NCBI GenBank assembly: GCA_009801015.1
Contig: VHZZ01032640.1
Location: 1-21,589 of the forward strand
Source of the DNA: Silene noctiflora
Taxonomy: Eukaryota > Streptophyta > Magnoliopsida > Caryophyllales > Caryophyllaceae
DNA: 21,589 nt
Direction of reading: 5' to 3'
The notes under the pieces were generated by a model, which saw only the letters and a program-made list of their open reading frames with translations, ran no database searches and was not told the origin of the DNA. Numbering within the stretch: position 1 is the first letter of the stretch; every line of letters starts with the position of its first letter. This document shows, piece after piece, positions 9,780 to 18,799 of this stretch. The position numbers and the translations under genes are program-made.

Positions 9780-9968
9780 CTACAAGAAGGGGTCTCTTCC
9801 AGCAATATGAATGAGAAAGTTACTACTACTAGTAATCCCTTGTTTTGTATAGAGAAGGATTTCTTGATACGGGATTGTTGCATTTAGCTTTATTTTACTT
9901 TTGCCCGATCTATTGCACGTATCTGATGACGCTACATCTTTATTCTTATTAAAAAATAGGTAAGGCAT
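9780..9968 (-). CDS. Unrecognised ORF, 62 aa
   Basis: This minus-strand ORF starts at ATG 9968 and ends at TAG 9780-9782. The product is polar and basic in its first half, with a run of serines near residues 47-49. I recognise no family, and no minus-strand promoter motif is seen upstream. It is probably a chance frame, recorded because it has a conventional start and a protein-like composition. Confidence 0.13.
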   Translation of the reverse strand: MPYLFFNKNKDVASSDTCNRSGKSKIKLNATIPYQEILLYTKQGITSSSNFLIHIAGRDPFL

Positions 9969-10183
9969 ATTTGTGTTAATAGATCTTTTCGGAATGCTCC
10001 TTATTCAGACGTCTTGCTCCGGAACTCCACTCGTTCGCTCCAAGTCTTCCACTTGTTTCTCGAACAGCTGCTTTTTGAATCCTCTCAAGCATTTCCCTAG
10101 AATGTAGTTAAGAAAGCACTTTTTCAGAGTAAAAGGCAAAGACCCCTCTTTCTCATCAGCAAGCAAGCATCATCCTATTATAA

Positions 10184-10201
10184 AAAATAAGATAAGAGAA
10201 A
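10184..10201 (+). promoter_or_regulatory. Extended promoter-like motif upstream of the longest ORF
   Basis: Aligned with the extended eudicot mitochondrial promoter consensus AAAATATCATAAGAGAAG as I recall it, this segment matches 15 of 18 positions. It has ATAAGAGA in full, but G replaces the C that begins the core. The A/T box directly upstream is well developed (ctattataaaaaataa). Initiation near 10199 would leave a leader of about 93 nt before the ATG at 10292. Confidence 0.4.
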
Positions 10202-10291
10202 GTTGACCCTTATATTTCTGTTGGCTTGTGAACTTACTTACTATTAAACAAGCATAGTCTCGCTTGCCGCCTTCTAATTCTTAAATGAGAG

Positions 10292-10711
10292 ATGACCAAC
10301 CTTATACCTTCTGATTTTACCTTATGGATCTTTCGACACTTCCTAGCGAGCTTCAGGGCAGTTCGCGGGAGCTTGATGCTACTACTTTGTCATACGAAGG
10401 TAGGGATTTCGCAGTTAGATTCTTACTTATACAAAAAATTCATTCATCGGGGATCCTTTACCTTAGTAAGTAGGTATAGGCAAGACTACGCCCATCTCAC
10501 CGGGAAAGCTAGTCCGCAAACAAGCACAACTCCGGGCACGTGCTTCAGATATAGGAAGAGAAGCCGCGTTTATAGGTCTTTAGGTTATGACCCTGAACGG
10601 TACTTTTCCTGGATCTTTAAACGAAAACATGAACTGAATACGTTTGCTGGGCGGATCACCTGTGTAAAAATAAAGCTCGTCTTTGCCCTAGCATGCTTTT
10701 TTCTGATGTAG
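10292..10711 (+). CDS. Unrecognised ORF, 139 aa, basic (longest ATG ORF)
   Basis: The ORF starts at ATG 10292 and ends at TAG 10709-10711; it is the longest ATG-started frame in the window. The product is strongly basic: Arg/Lys clusters occur at about residues 86-92 (RYRKRSR) and 110-113, with hydrophobic segments at about 11-34 and at the C terminus (125-139). A basic core is reminiscent of ribosomal or nucleic-acid-binding proteins, but I match no mitochondrial ribosomal protein or maturase. The local GC content is higher than in the flanks. It follows the promoter-like site at 10184-10201 with a short leader. By composition alone about one frame this long would be unsurprising, so coding is unproven. 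Confidence 0.28.
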   Translation: MTNLIPSDFTLWIFRHFLASFRAVRGSLMLLLCHTKVGISQLDSYLYKKFIHRGSFTLVSRYRQDYAHLTGKASPQTSTTPGTCFRYRKRSRVYRSLGYDPERYFSWIFKRKHELNTFAGRITCVKIKLVFALACFFLM

Positions 10712-10795
10712 GCTGGCCTCAAGGCGCCCGAAGAAGATCTAAAAGCTGTGGATAGGACTCGTATTTAAACTATAACAAGCAGGGACGGGAGGCGG

Positions 10796-10982
10796 CTAAG
10801 GTAATCCCCTAGTCTTTATTACCGGTATTTGAAGACTTTTCACCCATATGCACCACTTTACCCAGAGATGGCTATGGGGAATCATCCCGTCCAGGGGGGT
10901 TGAAAAGACTTTGTTTCGGGGAATCCGGGCCATTGATCGGCGAAGAGGTGGCGGGATGCTACATGAGGTAAGGTACATCTAA
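10796..10982. other. GC-richer patch with overlapping small ORFs on both strands
   Basis: On the minus strand an ATG ORF of 60 aa runs from 10978 to 10796. On the plus strand a 44-aa ATG ORF (10848-10982) with a very basic second half (including AIDRRRGGGM) occupies the same DNA, and a third frame is also open at 10807-10914. The patch has G and C runs unlike its neighbours. None of the translations belongs to a family I know. The base composition suggests a piece of different origin, perhaps a decayed insert. Confidence 0.2.
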
Positions 10983-11012
10983 TAAAAGTCTTTCGCAGGG
11001 AAAGGAGATGCC

Positions 11013-11022
11013 TTTTTTTTTT
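11013..11022 (+). repeat. T10 homopolymer
   Basis: Ten consecutive T residues in spacer DNA. No gene is adjacent. Confidence 0.9.
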
Positions 11023-11430
11023 CTTTCTACAGTAGAAGAAAGGTACTTAACTCAACTAAAAGGAGGGACTATGCGAAGTAGGTACAGAAGGATAGGAACC
11101 TGAAGAGGTAGTGAAAACCCTTTTCTTTCAGCGAGGCAAGAGAAGCAATGAGAATTTTATTAAGACCCTCATTCACAATCCCTAGTGGATTGAGACCCCG
11201 GAGGAAGCAATAAAGCATACTCATACAGGTGTGGTAATAAGACAATACTAGCTGTTGTGCCTATCTGTTTAAGAGAATAGGTACAGAGGTCAGATTTTTT
11301 TTCCCGTTCTTGTACAGTTTATGAACTTTTTGGTATTTCCGGAGACAGGTTGATGAACGAGCTCCTACTCTTAATATGATTGCCGGCTGGGGAGTGCCCA
11401 TTTGAACTAGCGACTATCTTCTTTGTTTGT

Positions 11431-11457
11431 AATGTATTGAAGTGGAGGCAATACATT
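11431..11457. repeat. Perfect 9-bp stem-loop
   Basis: The arm aatgtattg (11431-11439) pairs with caatacatt (11449-11457) around a 9-nt purine-rich loop aagtggagg. It is one of the better small-spacer inverted repeats in the window. No plus-strand ORF ends directly upstream; it lies about 140 nt before the broken frame that starts at 11596. Confidence 0.65.
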
Positions 11458-11595
11458 CTTCGTGTTTATCAACCGATTCTGAAACCGAAGAAGAGTAGGT
11501 TCCCAAAAAGTAGTTGGAGGCGTCTTCTTTGAATAATTTTACTTGGATTAATCCTGTGAGTGTATCTATACTATTCTGAAATTTCGTATGTATAG

Positions 11596-12283
11596 AAAGA
11601 TAAAGAGATTCGTCTTACTTCTTCACAGGATAGAATTAAAGTAGGCAAGATTTCACGGAAAGTATCTCGACAGAGAAAGTACGATCCGCTCATTAATAAA
11701 AAGGACATTCCCCTTGGATGACTCGAAAGAGAGGTTACCGTGAGACACAACCATATTTCTCAGTATGTATCAAATCCTCAGAGGAATAATGAGTTGGATA
11801 CAGTCTCTTTCGTCGAGACAGACACCCTTACAGGATCTTTGGAAGCAACTGGCTCCCCCCGCGGAAACTTCTTAGATAACGGGTTCACAATCTTCACAAG
11901 TCCCTCTTTGGGTTCTACCTTACTTCTATGTAGTAAATTCAATCCGAAAAGAAGTATGGTGCGATGCAATGAATTAAATAAAATTTTAATTGGAAAAAAC
12001 GCGTAACACACTCAGGCGATATTGCTTGATCGGGCTTGTGTCAATTGTCCCAATATTAGAACGACTATCTGAAACGAACATTGGAGTAATCCCCTTATCT
12101 GCCTTTGTTTTCAATTTGCAAATTTTATGCAGTAAAATGAGCATAAAATGTGAATCACTTTCGGATTTAAAACAAGAATCTGAAAATCCACAATTTCTTA
12201 AATTAATTCCTATTCATTTTTTTGATATCGCGTCACAAGATGGGGATTTCATCCTAAGGGAAGAAACTACCCCCCTTGCTTAA
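11596..12283 (+). pseudogene. Long open frame broken by one TGA and one frameshift
   Basis: After a TAG at 11593 the plus strand reads open for 41 codons, meets a TGA at 11719-11721, then is open for 94 more codons to a TAA at 12004-12006. Near the A6 run at 11994-11999 the adjacent frame opens and continues to a TAA at 12281-12283, so a single one-base indel would join them. The region spans about 229 codons with one stop and one shift. The first part is basic (KISRKVSRQRKYD); the last is acidic and ends ILREETTPLA. The DNA lacks the purine/pyrimidine runs seen in the flanks. I do not recognise a family. The minus strand of the same stretch is also fairly open (11778-12011 and part of 12000-12230), which weakens the case and leaves the coding strand uncertain. 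Confidence 0.22.
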
Positions 12284-13720
12284 GTCCGAGTGCGCTGGCT
12301 TGGGTTTTTAAAACGTAATGCAGCGAGTTGGCTGTTGACGAAAGCAATCCCAGGAACTGTGGGCTTATTTCTTTGTTCCACCTATAAATAAAATCTTTAT
12401 TATAAAGCTCATTAAACAGCGCATCAGCGTAGGAAGTCTCCGAGAGACCGAGGTGTACACAAAGGACTCTTCAAAGCAAGTCCTAATGGGGTAGGAAGAT
12501 GACACTCGTTAAGGTATTTTCTCCTTATATTTAAACGTCAGCTGAGGAGAGTGGGATTAAAGAAACAAAAAGCAGCTGGAATGGGTGCCGATGAAAAAAG
12601 CAGCTCTCGCTGGTGCTGATGATGGGGATGCTGCTGCGCTTTACAGTATAGCTCTACCGTAGTTTCGGGCTTAAGCTACCTACTTCCTACTCGAAGCCTT
12701 TATTTATATTCTATTTATAGGAAGAGTATAAGAAGAAGAAAATGACTCAACTGAAGTAGGAGGAACTACCAGTAGAAGTCTCCGGCGGGAAGAGAGGGGA
12801 ATCGCAGCATGATCAACTTACTGCTTACTTAAAAGATCTTGGTTGCCAAGCCTCTTTTTCTTGGAACAGCTCTTAGATTGAGTTTCTTCGGAAAAATCCG
12901 ACTAAGAATAATCGGCTGTAGAATCAAACTCATTACGTAGGTGGATGAAAGCATCAAGAGTATAAAACCTTGGACCCTTTTCTAATTATAATATGGAATG
13001 TGAAAGCAAGCTTTATTAATAAAAGAAATGAATTTAGAGTTGAAAGAAAGGAAAGCCATCTCGTTTCGGAATCTCACATGAAATCGCTAGAGGACGCTGA
13101 TGTGAGCTAGCTTCATCGTTTATGAGAAGAGCGAGTCTTTTCTACTGATAGGGCAAGGAGTGGAAGCGCGGTTCCGGTTGCTTTCTCTCTCGACTTAATA
13201 GCACGCACAGGCTTAGTTAACTTCAAGTAAAGAAGGGGCCGTTAGTAAAGCATGTTCTGATCGACCAATACTCTACCGTTAGCGTCGTCAAAGAAAAGAA
13301 AGTAGGACACTATCTTGGTCATCCGAATCTTACCTCGTGCTAAGACTCCATTTTGATCACCAAGTATTAGCCTCACGAAAACCTAATAAATATGGATCCT
13401 TTACTGTGTACTGAGATTACACAAAAGAAAAGGAAGTTGACTGCTACTGAGAGCTTTGGTCCAAGCACGCCCATCTCTGTACGAATTCATTCTTATATAT
13501 GTAGAGTCTCGCCCCGGCGGCAAGCCTGTTATTTTTATCGACGAATGTGCTCCAGCTATCACAATGACTAGTAAGCTTTAGACCAACTCTGAACACGTCT
13601 TTCACGCTCGATCAAGAGAGAAGCAGCTTGTGAAGTGAGCTGCTCTTATAGAGGGCCGTCTTTCTTCGTCCTAGGTAATCTGATCGCTTTCTTAATTCTC
13701 TACTATATTTAATTTCTTTC
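12284..13720. other. Gene-less spacer
   Basis: No supported gene is present. A GCT/GAT-rich stretch at about 12600-12640 sits in a 23-codon alanine-rich ATG frame (12591-12662), too short to claim. The rest is ordinary spacer. Confidence 0.55.
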
Positions 13721-13975
13721 ATGCGATCTTTCATAAGTCAAAGGAAAAAAAAATTCCTACTAAGAAGAAGGGGAATGAGCTTTCTCGGTCGATATGGATT
13801 TTGGACTAACGGGAAAAGGCTTTTGACTCTTTGTAGGCTCCTACCTCTGTTTCGAACTATTCATAGACGGTTGAAATGGGATGAAAAGAGGGATTGTTCT
13901 AGCTTCCGCACTGTCCTAGTTGTGACAAACCCTGGCCAATCTTTGAATTCTCGGAACGACACTTCCCCGTTTTAA
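13721..13975 (+). CDS. Unrecognised ORF, 84 aa, basic N-terminal half
   Basis: The ORF runs from ATG 13721 to TAA 13973-13975 and is preceded by an AT-rich, pyrimidine-rich leader. The first 55 residues are very basic (for example RKKKFLLRRR at about 8-17) with few acidic residues; the C-terminal third is polar, with asparagine and serine. An A9 run at 13745-13753 lies in the Lys-coding part, so the frame depends on homopolymer accuracy. No promoter core or known family is seen. A chance ORF is quite possible. Confidence 0.15.
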   Translation: MRSFISQRKKKFLLRRRGMSFLGRYGFWTNGKRLLTLCRLLPLFRTIHRRLKWDEKRDCSSFRTVLVVTNPGQSLNSRNDTSPF

Positions 13976-14680
13976 TTTTGAATAAGGCTAGGCTTCTAAT
14001 TCAGAGGAATGAGCCCTTTATCTTGTTCTTGTTTAGTTTCTTTCCTATTTTATGAATTTGATGAGAGCTTCGCGCCTTTCTTCAGTAGGTTCTTTTTGCC
14101 CATCACCTAAAGGGCCGTCTTCCTCATTCCGCTACTATTCTAAATTGGAAATAAAGTGAATGCTCCATCTTTGCGTAAAAAAAGGATAAGTAATACTCTG
14201 CATTTGTTTTTTCATCTGCTTAATCGTATATAATAAGTGGACAGGTTCGCTCTCTTCTTTCTTATCCCTTATCTTCTTATTATTATTTTTAGTACCTTGG
14301 TAAGTCTTCTATTTTCATAGATGTGTCAAAACGTTTGGCGCTTTTCTTTAATTTACCGGAAAGTACTGAGATTGTTCGGTATACATAGTCCAAACTAGAT
14401 ATAAAATGGTACTATGCACGCTATTTCTTTATTTTAAGATTTTAAGACTCGAAACTCAAGGACGTATTGAAGAACTGCACTAGCAATCTGTTTTAACCAA
14501 TTAAGCTTCTTTCAAACTACTTCTACATAAAATAGAAGAATTTCGTTTGATCTAAAATTCAAAGAGAAAAAGGCTTTCCAGTAGTTGCTCGATCATCTCG
14601 GACAGCTAAAAAGAAGGGTTATCTGCTCTTAGTGTGTACTTGTTTTGTGCTTTCAAATTCTTTTTCTTAGCGAGGTATCT
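13976..14680. other. Gene-less spacer
   Basis: No gene, RNA or repeat of note is visible; pyrimidine-rich runs are common on the plus strand. Confidence 0.55.
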
Positions 14681-14750
14681 TTCTAAGTCGTTAGAAATCC
14701 CGCTTTAGGTAATAAACCTAATGGCTGCAAGGTTCAATCTTCTTAGTTCC
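14681..14750 (+). other. tRNA-Lys-like degenerate segment
   Basis: A 5-bp stem ttcta/tagaa with a D-loop-sized loop (14681-14696) is followed by a perfect 5-7-5 anticodon-type arm, ttagg/cctaa around taataaa (14705-14721), and then tggctgcaaggttcaa (14722-14737), which resembles the variable loop and T-arm of plant mitochondrial trnK. From aacctaatgg to ggttcaa it matches that tRNA, as I recall it, except at two bases and one inserted A. The acceptor stem does not form, eight extra bases lie between the first two arms, and the base 5' of the would-be anticodon is not T. At best this is a relic, not a working tRNA. Confidence 0.15.
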
Positions 14751-15906
14751 ACTTTCCCGATTTGAGATTGGAAAAAGGGGATGCATTGTATTTCAAACTG
14801 AGAATGGAGAATCGTCACCGGGTAACCTAAACGGAAGACTTTTCTTATGCCATGAGCGAGTGAACTATTGGAGCCAACTTCTGTTTCGATGGGTGGACAC
14901 AGACCCTCTTTCTCTTTTAGTAGGGTTGCGCTTTTTTATGTAGAAGTTCCTTACCGGTCCAGAAGGACACCTCAACGTAGAATGCACGTCTTTTTAATAA
15001 AACAAGGACCTCCTGGCATAAAGTAAAGGTCAAAGAATGCGTATGCATGCTAGTAGGCCGGGCGCGCGAGAAGGATAGAAACTATAAGTATTCCACTAAG
15101 AGAAATAGGCACGAGAAAAGTCTTCAATCAATAACATAGTTAGAGGTCTTTGAAAGGAAAGAAGGCCAGTGATGTAGAATGCAATGTCTTGAGCGTATGT
15201 GAAAGCCCCACCTGTTAAATAAGAAAGCAGGAGAAAGGTTTGAAGAATAGTCCGCCCCACATACCGCAGTTAAGAGTAGATAATTTTCAACTGCCTTTCT
15301 TTTTATAGTTATAGAATGCGCACGCCTTTGAGGGCACTTAGACTGGGTAATTTGGTAAAGTAATAAGCATCAGAAAGAAAAACGTTTTTTTTAAGTTACC
15401 AAGCCTATAACTATATTAATTCTGATTATTCGGAATAGGTATGCTCTAAGATGAGTTCCGATCTTATCTTATCTTATTTACTTTGAATTTGAAATCTTCT
15501 TTTAGATTTTAGTTAGTAGGCTGAGTCGCGGACATTCCTATAATCTAAGAGAGTTCTAGCTCAAAGCGCAGCACATGGCTAGTGGGAATGAATCCTTTAA
15601 ACAAGAAAGATAAGTAGACGGAGCGATCTAAGATCAATAGAGTCTTTTTTTTTACTTATCTCTTATTTTATAAAATTTGTTGTGTTACTAAAATAAGGGG
15701 ATACTTTTATTCTCCAATTAACCGGTCTCCGGTAGACCTTTTTCTTCCCTAAATGCATGCGCAAGGAGAGATTCTAAGACTGAAGGTAGTCGATCAGAAT
15801 AAAAGAAAGCGAGTTTGAATGCGCGCATATTTATTAGATAAATTAGTTAGATAAGATTAAGGTAACAGCTACTAAGCTGTTAGACGAATTCTATGTAAGA
15901 TTGTAA
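14751..15906. other. Gene-less spacer
   Basis: No supported gene. One copy of the 14-bp repeat agatcaatagagtc lies at 15631-15644. Confidence 0.55.
15631..15644. repeat. 14-bp repeat agatcaatagagtc, copy 1
   Basis: An exact direct copy occurs at 17816-17829, and the 11-mer core gatcaatagag occurs inverted at 17749-17759. Confidence 0.75.
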
Positions 15907-16437
15907 CACAAAGCCTTAGCGTCCTTTTACATATCATATAGAGATGATCGCCCAAGCGGTCTATTTGTCTTTTTGATAGTCCTGTCGAAAAAGAAAGAAG
16001 AAGCTTTTAGGAACCTTTCACGGAAAAGCCGCCTGCCCGAGGAAGTGAATTTCTTTCGAAAACTCTCTGAGTTATATTATACAAATATAGGGGCAGGAGT
16101 GAGTACTTATTGGAAAGATGAGGCATTAGAGCAGATTGTTTTAAAACCTGAATCCAGGAGCATATTCAAGACTGCAAGCGCTCATAATTATAATTTTTTA
16201 CTTGTATGACCCTCCTCTTGTACAGGCCTTTTCTTTATCTATTTTAGAATGAGTCACTTTTCTGAGGCCATAGTGGGAACACATCCTAGTAGTGGGATGT
16301 GGAAAACAATTTTCGGGAAGGCGCGGGACCTTGAACAAAGAGAGGAGAGTTTCATACTTAAGCCTCCTTATTTTAAGAGGTGCAGCGCAACAGAGCCTTT
16401 GACTTTCCCGTATCCCGTTATCTTAGAGCTTAGATAG
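15907..16437 (+). pseudogene. 177-codon frame interrupted by a single TGA
   Basis: Directly after a TAA at 15904-15906 one plus-strand frame is open for 100 codons, has a TGA at 16207-16209, then continues for 75 codons to a TAG at 16435-16437. The second part has its own ATG at 16249 and would give 62 aa alone (16249-16437). The first part has no ATG; starts would be TTG or non-standard. The translation is rich in Lys, Glu and aromatic residues and looks protein-like (for example RLPEEVNFFRKLSELYYTN), with a motif SYRDDRPSG near its beginning. I recognise no family. It may be a decayed gene, or part of a foreign gene in which TGA encodes Trp. Chance cannot be excluded. Confidence 0.25.
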
Positions 16438-17055
16438 AGATGAGCTCGCAGGAGGAATTTTTTAGAATGAGATAATTCTTTCCTAATGTTAGAAGTTGCT
16501 TAAATGTGAGAAGTGCCCCTAAGAGCATAGAAGGAAATTTCTTCAAACTTGGAGTCTTGCTCCCCCAGTTCGGGAAGAAGGGCGTTCTATAACAAGGACT
16601 CTTATTCTCAAATTCCTAGACGAAGCTACAAAGTAGGAAAAGACTTTCTAAACTAAAGCAAGCCTCGGGTTCTGTTTATTCACCAGGACTGGGCTAATGT
16701 CCTGCGATGGCTGTAGCCGTAAGTATAAGGCACGAGGTTGGGTAAGACCTTTCAATTTTTAAAAAGTGTTGAACCTATATCCCTTCTATATGGATGAAGC
16801 CCGTCTTCATCAATCAAGAAAGACAAGAGAAAAGTAGAACGATGAGAAGCATACGTGCGCGTTAAAAGAAAAGAATAGGATTTGATGGGAACGAGTTCTA
16901 ATGACTTGATGTAGGCAGTAAGTTAAAAAGGCGAGGTAGTGCCACGAATAGGTCGCTGAAGAAGATTCATTTGCATTTGGTTTTACACCTGCCTTCTTGT
17001 CCCATGTCTTGTTAAACCATAGCGCGAAAACAGAGAAGATCCTTATTAAGGGTTG
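16438..17055. other. Gene-less spacer
   Basis: No gene or structured RNA is seen between the broken frame and the next ORF. Confidence 0.55.
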
Positions 17056-17328
17056 ATGGGAAAACAGGGTCTACTATGTCCATATCGGAGCGACGACTCC
17101 TTAAGTCTTCCATACTATCTTGAATCTATCTTGAAGCTTGCGCTTAAAAAGGAGGTTGGCATACTCCGGTTTAATCTTGGCTTTTTTTCTTCGTTCTTTG
17201 CAAATGCCCTTAGTCCACTGCTCTTGACTTGTGCCCTTGACTTGGAAAAAGGAGCCTTTCCCGTTTTTTTTCATCATAACCTCACTTACTCTATAAGAAT
17301 GGGGCACCTTGCCGCGTGTTATACATAA
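17056..17328 (+). CDS. Unrecognised ORF, 90 aa, overlapped by an antisense ORF
   Basis: The ORF runs from ATG 17056 to TAA 17326-17328. A hydrophobic stretch at about residues 41-61 could be one membrane helix, flanked by Lys/Arg on its N-terminal side and Asp/Glu after it. On the opposite strand an ATG ORF of 86 aa (17361 down to 17101) overlaps nearly all of it; that product is very basic in the middle. At most one of the two is likely to be real. No promoter core lies close upstream on either strand and neither product is recognised. Confidence 0.15.
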   Translation: MGKQGLLCPYRSDDSLSLPYYLESILKLALKKEVGILRFNLGFFSSFFANALSPLLLTCALDLEKGAFPVFFHHNLTYSIRMGHLAACYT

Positions 17329-18088
17329 AAGTGGAATTAACTTCAAAGACAAAAAGAGCATGAGGATGTAGTCGTCTATAAGCAGGGGGTTTCGGCATTA
17401 GAAAAAAAGACATTTGGCTTTAAATAGCATAGTATTTTTGTTTAGGGTGCAGCGCCTTCTAAGTCTTTGTGTGAATGGATTTATATGAGTGTACCGTTCA
17501 AAAGACCCGTGATTCTTGATGAAGTTCCCTATAAAGCGCTGGGGTAGAGTTTTTCGTACTACATTACTATGTATGGTTTGTTTGAGTCCTTATCAAAAGG
17601 AAGGCAGGCTAACTTCGATTAGCTTTCCCATCTTGTCAATATAAACGAAGCTTCCTTTTTTCGGGCACTTCACTTCTTTTGGCTTAAGCGCTTTACTAGA
17701 GCAAGGGGCTGCTGAATTAAGTCCGGAAATGCTATGTCATGTCAAAGTCTCTATTGATCCCTCTACTTACTTTCTTCGGGAGGACTCACTTGCACTATTC
17801 CAGAAAAGTGGTAAGAGATCAATAGAGTCGCATCCTTGCTTAGGTTCGTATTAGCGGTACTACCACAGCCCCAGTCCCGGCGAAATACCTATGCTTGCGT
17901 CATACTAGGATTTAAAAGATGTAAACTTTGGTCCGAAAGAAGCCGACTTGCGTATGAGTGCGGTTAGAAAATGAGTCTTCTGATGTTTACTGAGCATTAC
18001 CCAATTAAATCCTAAAATGCACATTGGCATTGATAGATCGGGGGGTGTTATGGCAGAGGAAAGGGGCGGGTGTAGCCAGTGAGCAATA
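17329..18088. other. Gene-less spacer
   Basis: Apart from the 11-bp inverted repeat at 17749-17827 I see no gene or other feature. Confidence 0.55.
17749..17827. repeat. 11-bp inverted repeat around a 57-nt spacer
   Basis: The arm ctctattgatc (17749-17759) is the exact reverse complement of gatcaatagag (17817-17827). The right arm lies inside copy 2 (17816-17829) of the 14-bp repeat also found at 15631-15644, so the core occurs three times within about 2.2 kb. Confidence 0.7.
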
Positions 18089-18111
18089 GGGGCTCGTACG
18101 GCGCGAGCTCC
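18089..18111. repeat. GC-rich 8-bp stem-loop
   Basis: The arm ggggctcg (18089-18096) pairs with cgagctcc (18104-18111) with one G-T wobble, around the 7-nt loop tacggcg. It is the most GC-rich hairpin in the window and lies in a generally GC-richer stretch (about 18030-18700). It does not fit group II intron domain V. Confidence 0.55.
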
Positions 18112-18343
18112 ATGGATAGCTTCGAAGGACCATTCACAGGCGAAAGGCTCCTGAACTAAATCAAAGCGTATACTATCTCTGATCCACGGTCAGACAGGTA
18201 AAGCTATAGCCAAGTCAATCCATTACAAAGAAGGGTCAATGCGCGCTTAAATGACAGTCATTGTCTGCTAAAGTGGTTACTAGGAGATCTCTGCCTGTTT
18301 TTACACTCCCTTCCATCATATCTTCTACATATATTGTAGTTTC

Positions 18344-18353
18344 TTTTTTTTTT
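18344..18353 (+). repeat. T10 homopolymer
   Basis: Ten consecutive T residues directly upstream of the 18368-18409 stem-loop. Confidence 0.9.
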
Positions 18354-18367
18354 CTAGCACGAGTCCT

Positions 18368-18409
18368 GGGGCTTGTCCCGAGGATGCGTACTAGTGTGGG
18401 ACAAGCCTC
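18368..18409. repeat. 10-bp perfect inverted repeat, extended to about 12 bp
   Basis: The arm ggcttgtccc (18370-18379) is the reverse complement of gggacaagcc (18398-18407). A G-T wobble and a G-C pair extend it outward to 18368/18409. The loop is 18 nt. It is the longest GC-rich perfect palindrome seen here. The ATG of the 18384 ORF lies in the loop. Confidence 0.65.
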
Positions 18410-18677
18410 CTTCCGCGGGGAGAGGTGGTTTACAGACTTGACCCTCGACCAGAGGATAGGGGGCCCGGCGATGGCAAAGAAGAATTGGCATTTCCAAAGT
18501 AGGAGAAAGAGTCAAAGTAAACATCAAAAAAAGGTTCCTGGTTCTAGCGAAAGCGGAGCTAGTCTAATACGTTTCCTATACTATAAAGACTTTATGTATG
18601 CGCTTCCGAAGTCCAAGCAGAACTTGTGGCCTCAGCCCCAACAACGCTTTCAGAAATTGCTGGCATTGTCTGCCTGA
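18384..18677 (+). CDS. Unrecognised ORF, 97 aa, with antisense ORF overlap
   Basis: The ORF runs from ATG 18384 to TGA 18675-18677; the frame is open upstream to 18261 through a TTG. The product is basic and rich in Lys, Ser and Gln in the middle (about residues 32-55) with a PQPQQ stretch near the end. The start codon sits in the loop of the inverted repeat at 18368-18409. A 67-aa ATG ORF on the minus strand (18795 down to 18592) overlaps its 3' third, and a different plus frame is fairly open from 18582 to 18999 with only two stops. No family is recognised, and it is unclear which frame, if any, was ever coding. Confidence 0.15.
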   Translation: MRTSVGQASFRGERWFTDLTLDQRIGGPAMAKKNWHFQSRRKSQSKHQKKVPGSSESGASLIRFLYYKDFMYALPKSKQNLWPQPQQRFQKLLALSA

Positions 18678-18799
18678 TCGGATATTCTAAAGGATAAGTA
18701 CATAAGAAGGTATTCGCCTTTCCCGAATCTTTCTTTCTTTTTTCTCTTTTCGGGCGCGCGCTCGTCGTTTCAGTTAACTCATCTGGGCTTTGCATTGAC

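Noticed and set aside
11778..12011. Minus-strand frame opposite the broken frame at 11596-12283
   Set aside because: It starts at GTG right after a stop and is shorter than the plus-strand alternative. I keep it only as a doubt about which strand was coding.
12591..12662. Ala-rich 23-aa ATG frame (signal-peptide-like start MKKAALA)
   Set aside because: Too short, and explained by the GCT/GAT-rich trinucleotide stretch.
18546..18568. Possible group II intron domain V (ctagc...gctag hairpin with a gaaa loop)
   Set aside because: The stem is only 5 bp, without the conserved lower stem, AGC triad pairing or a domain VI bulged A.
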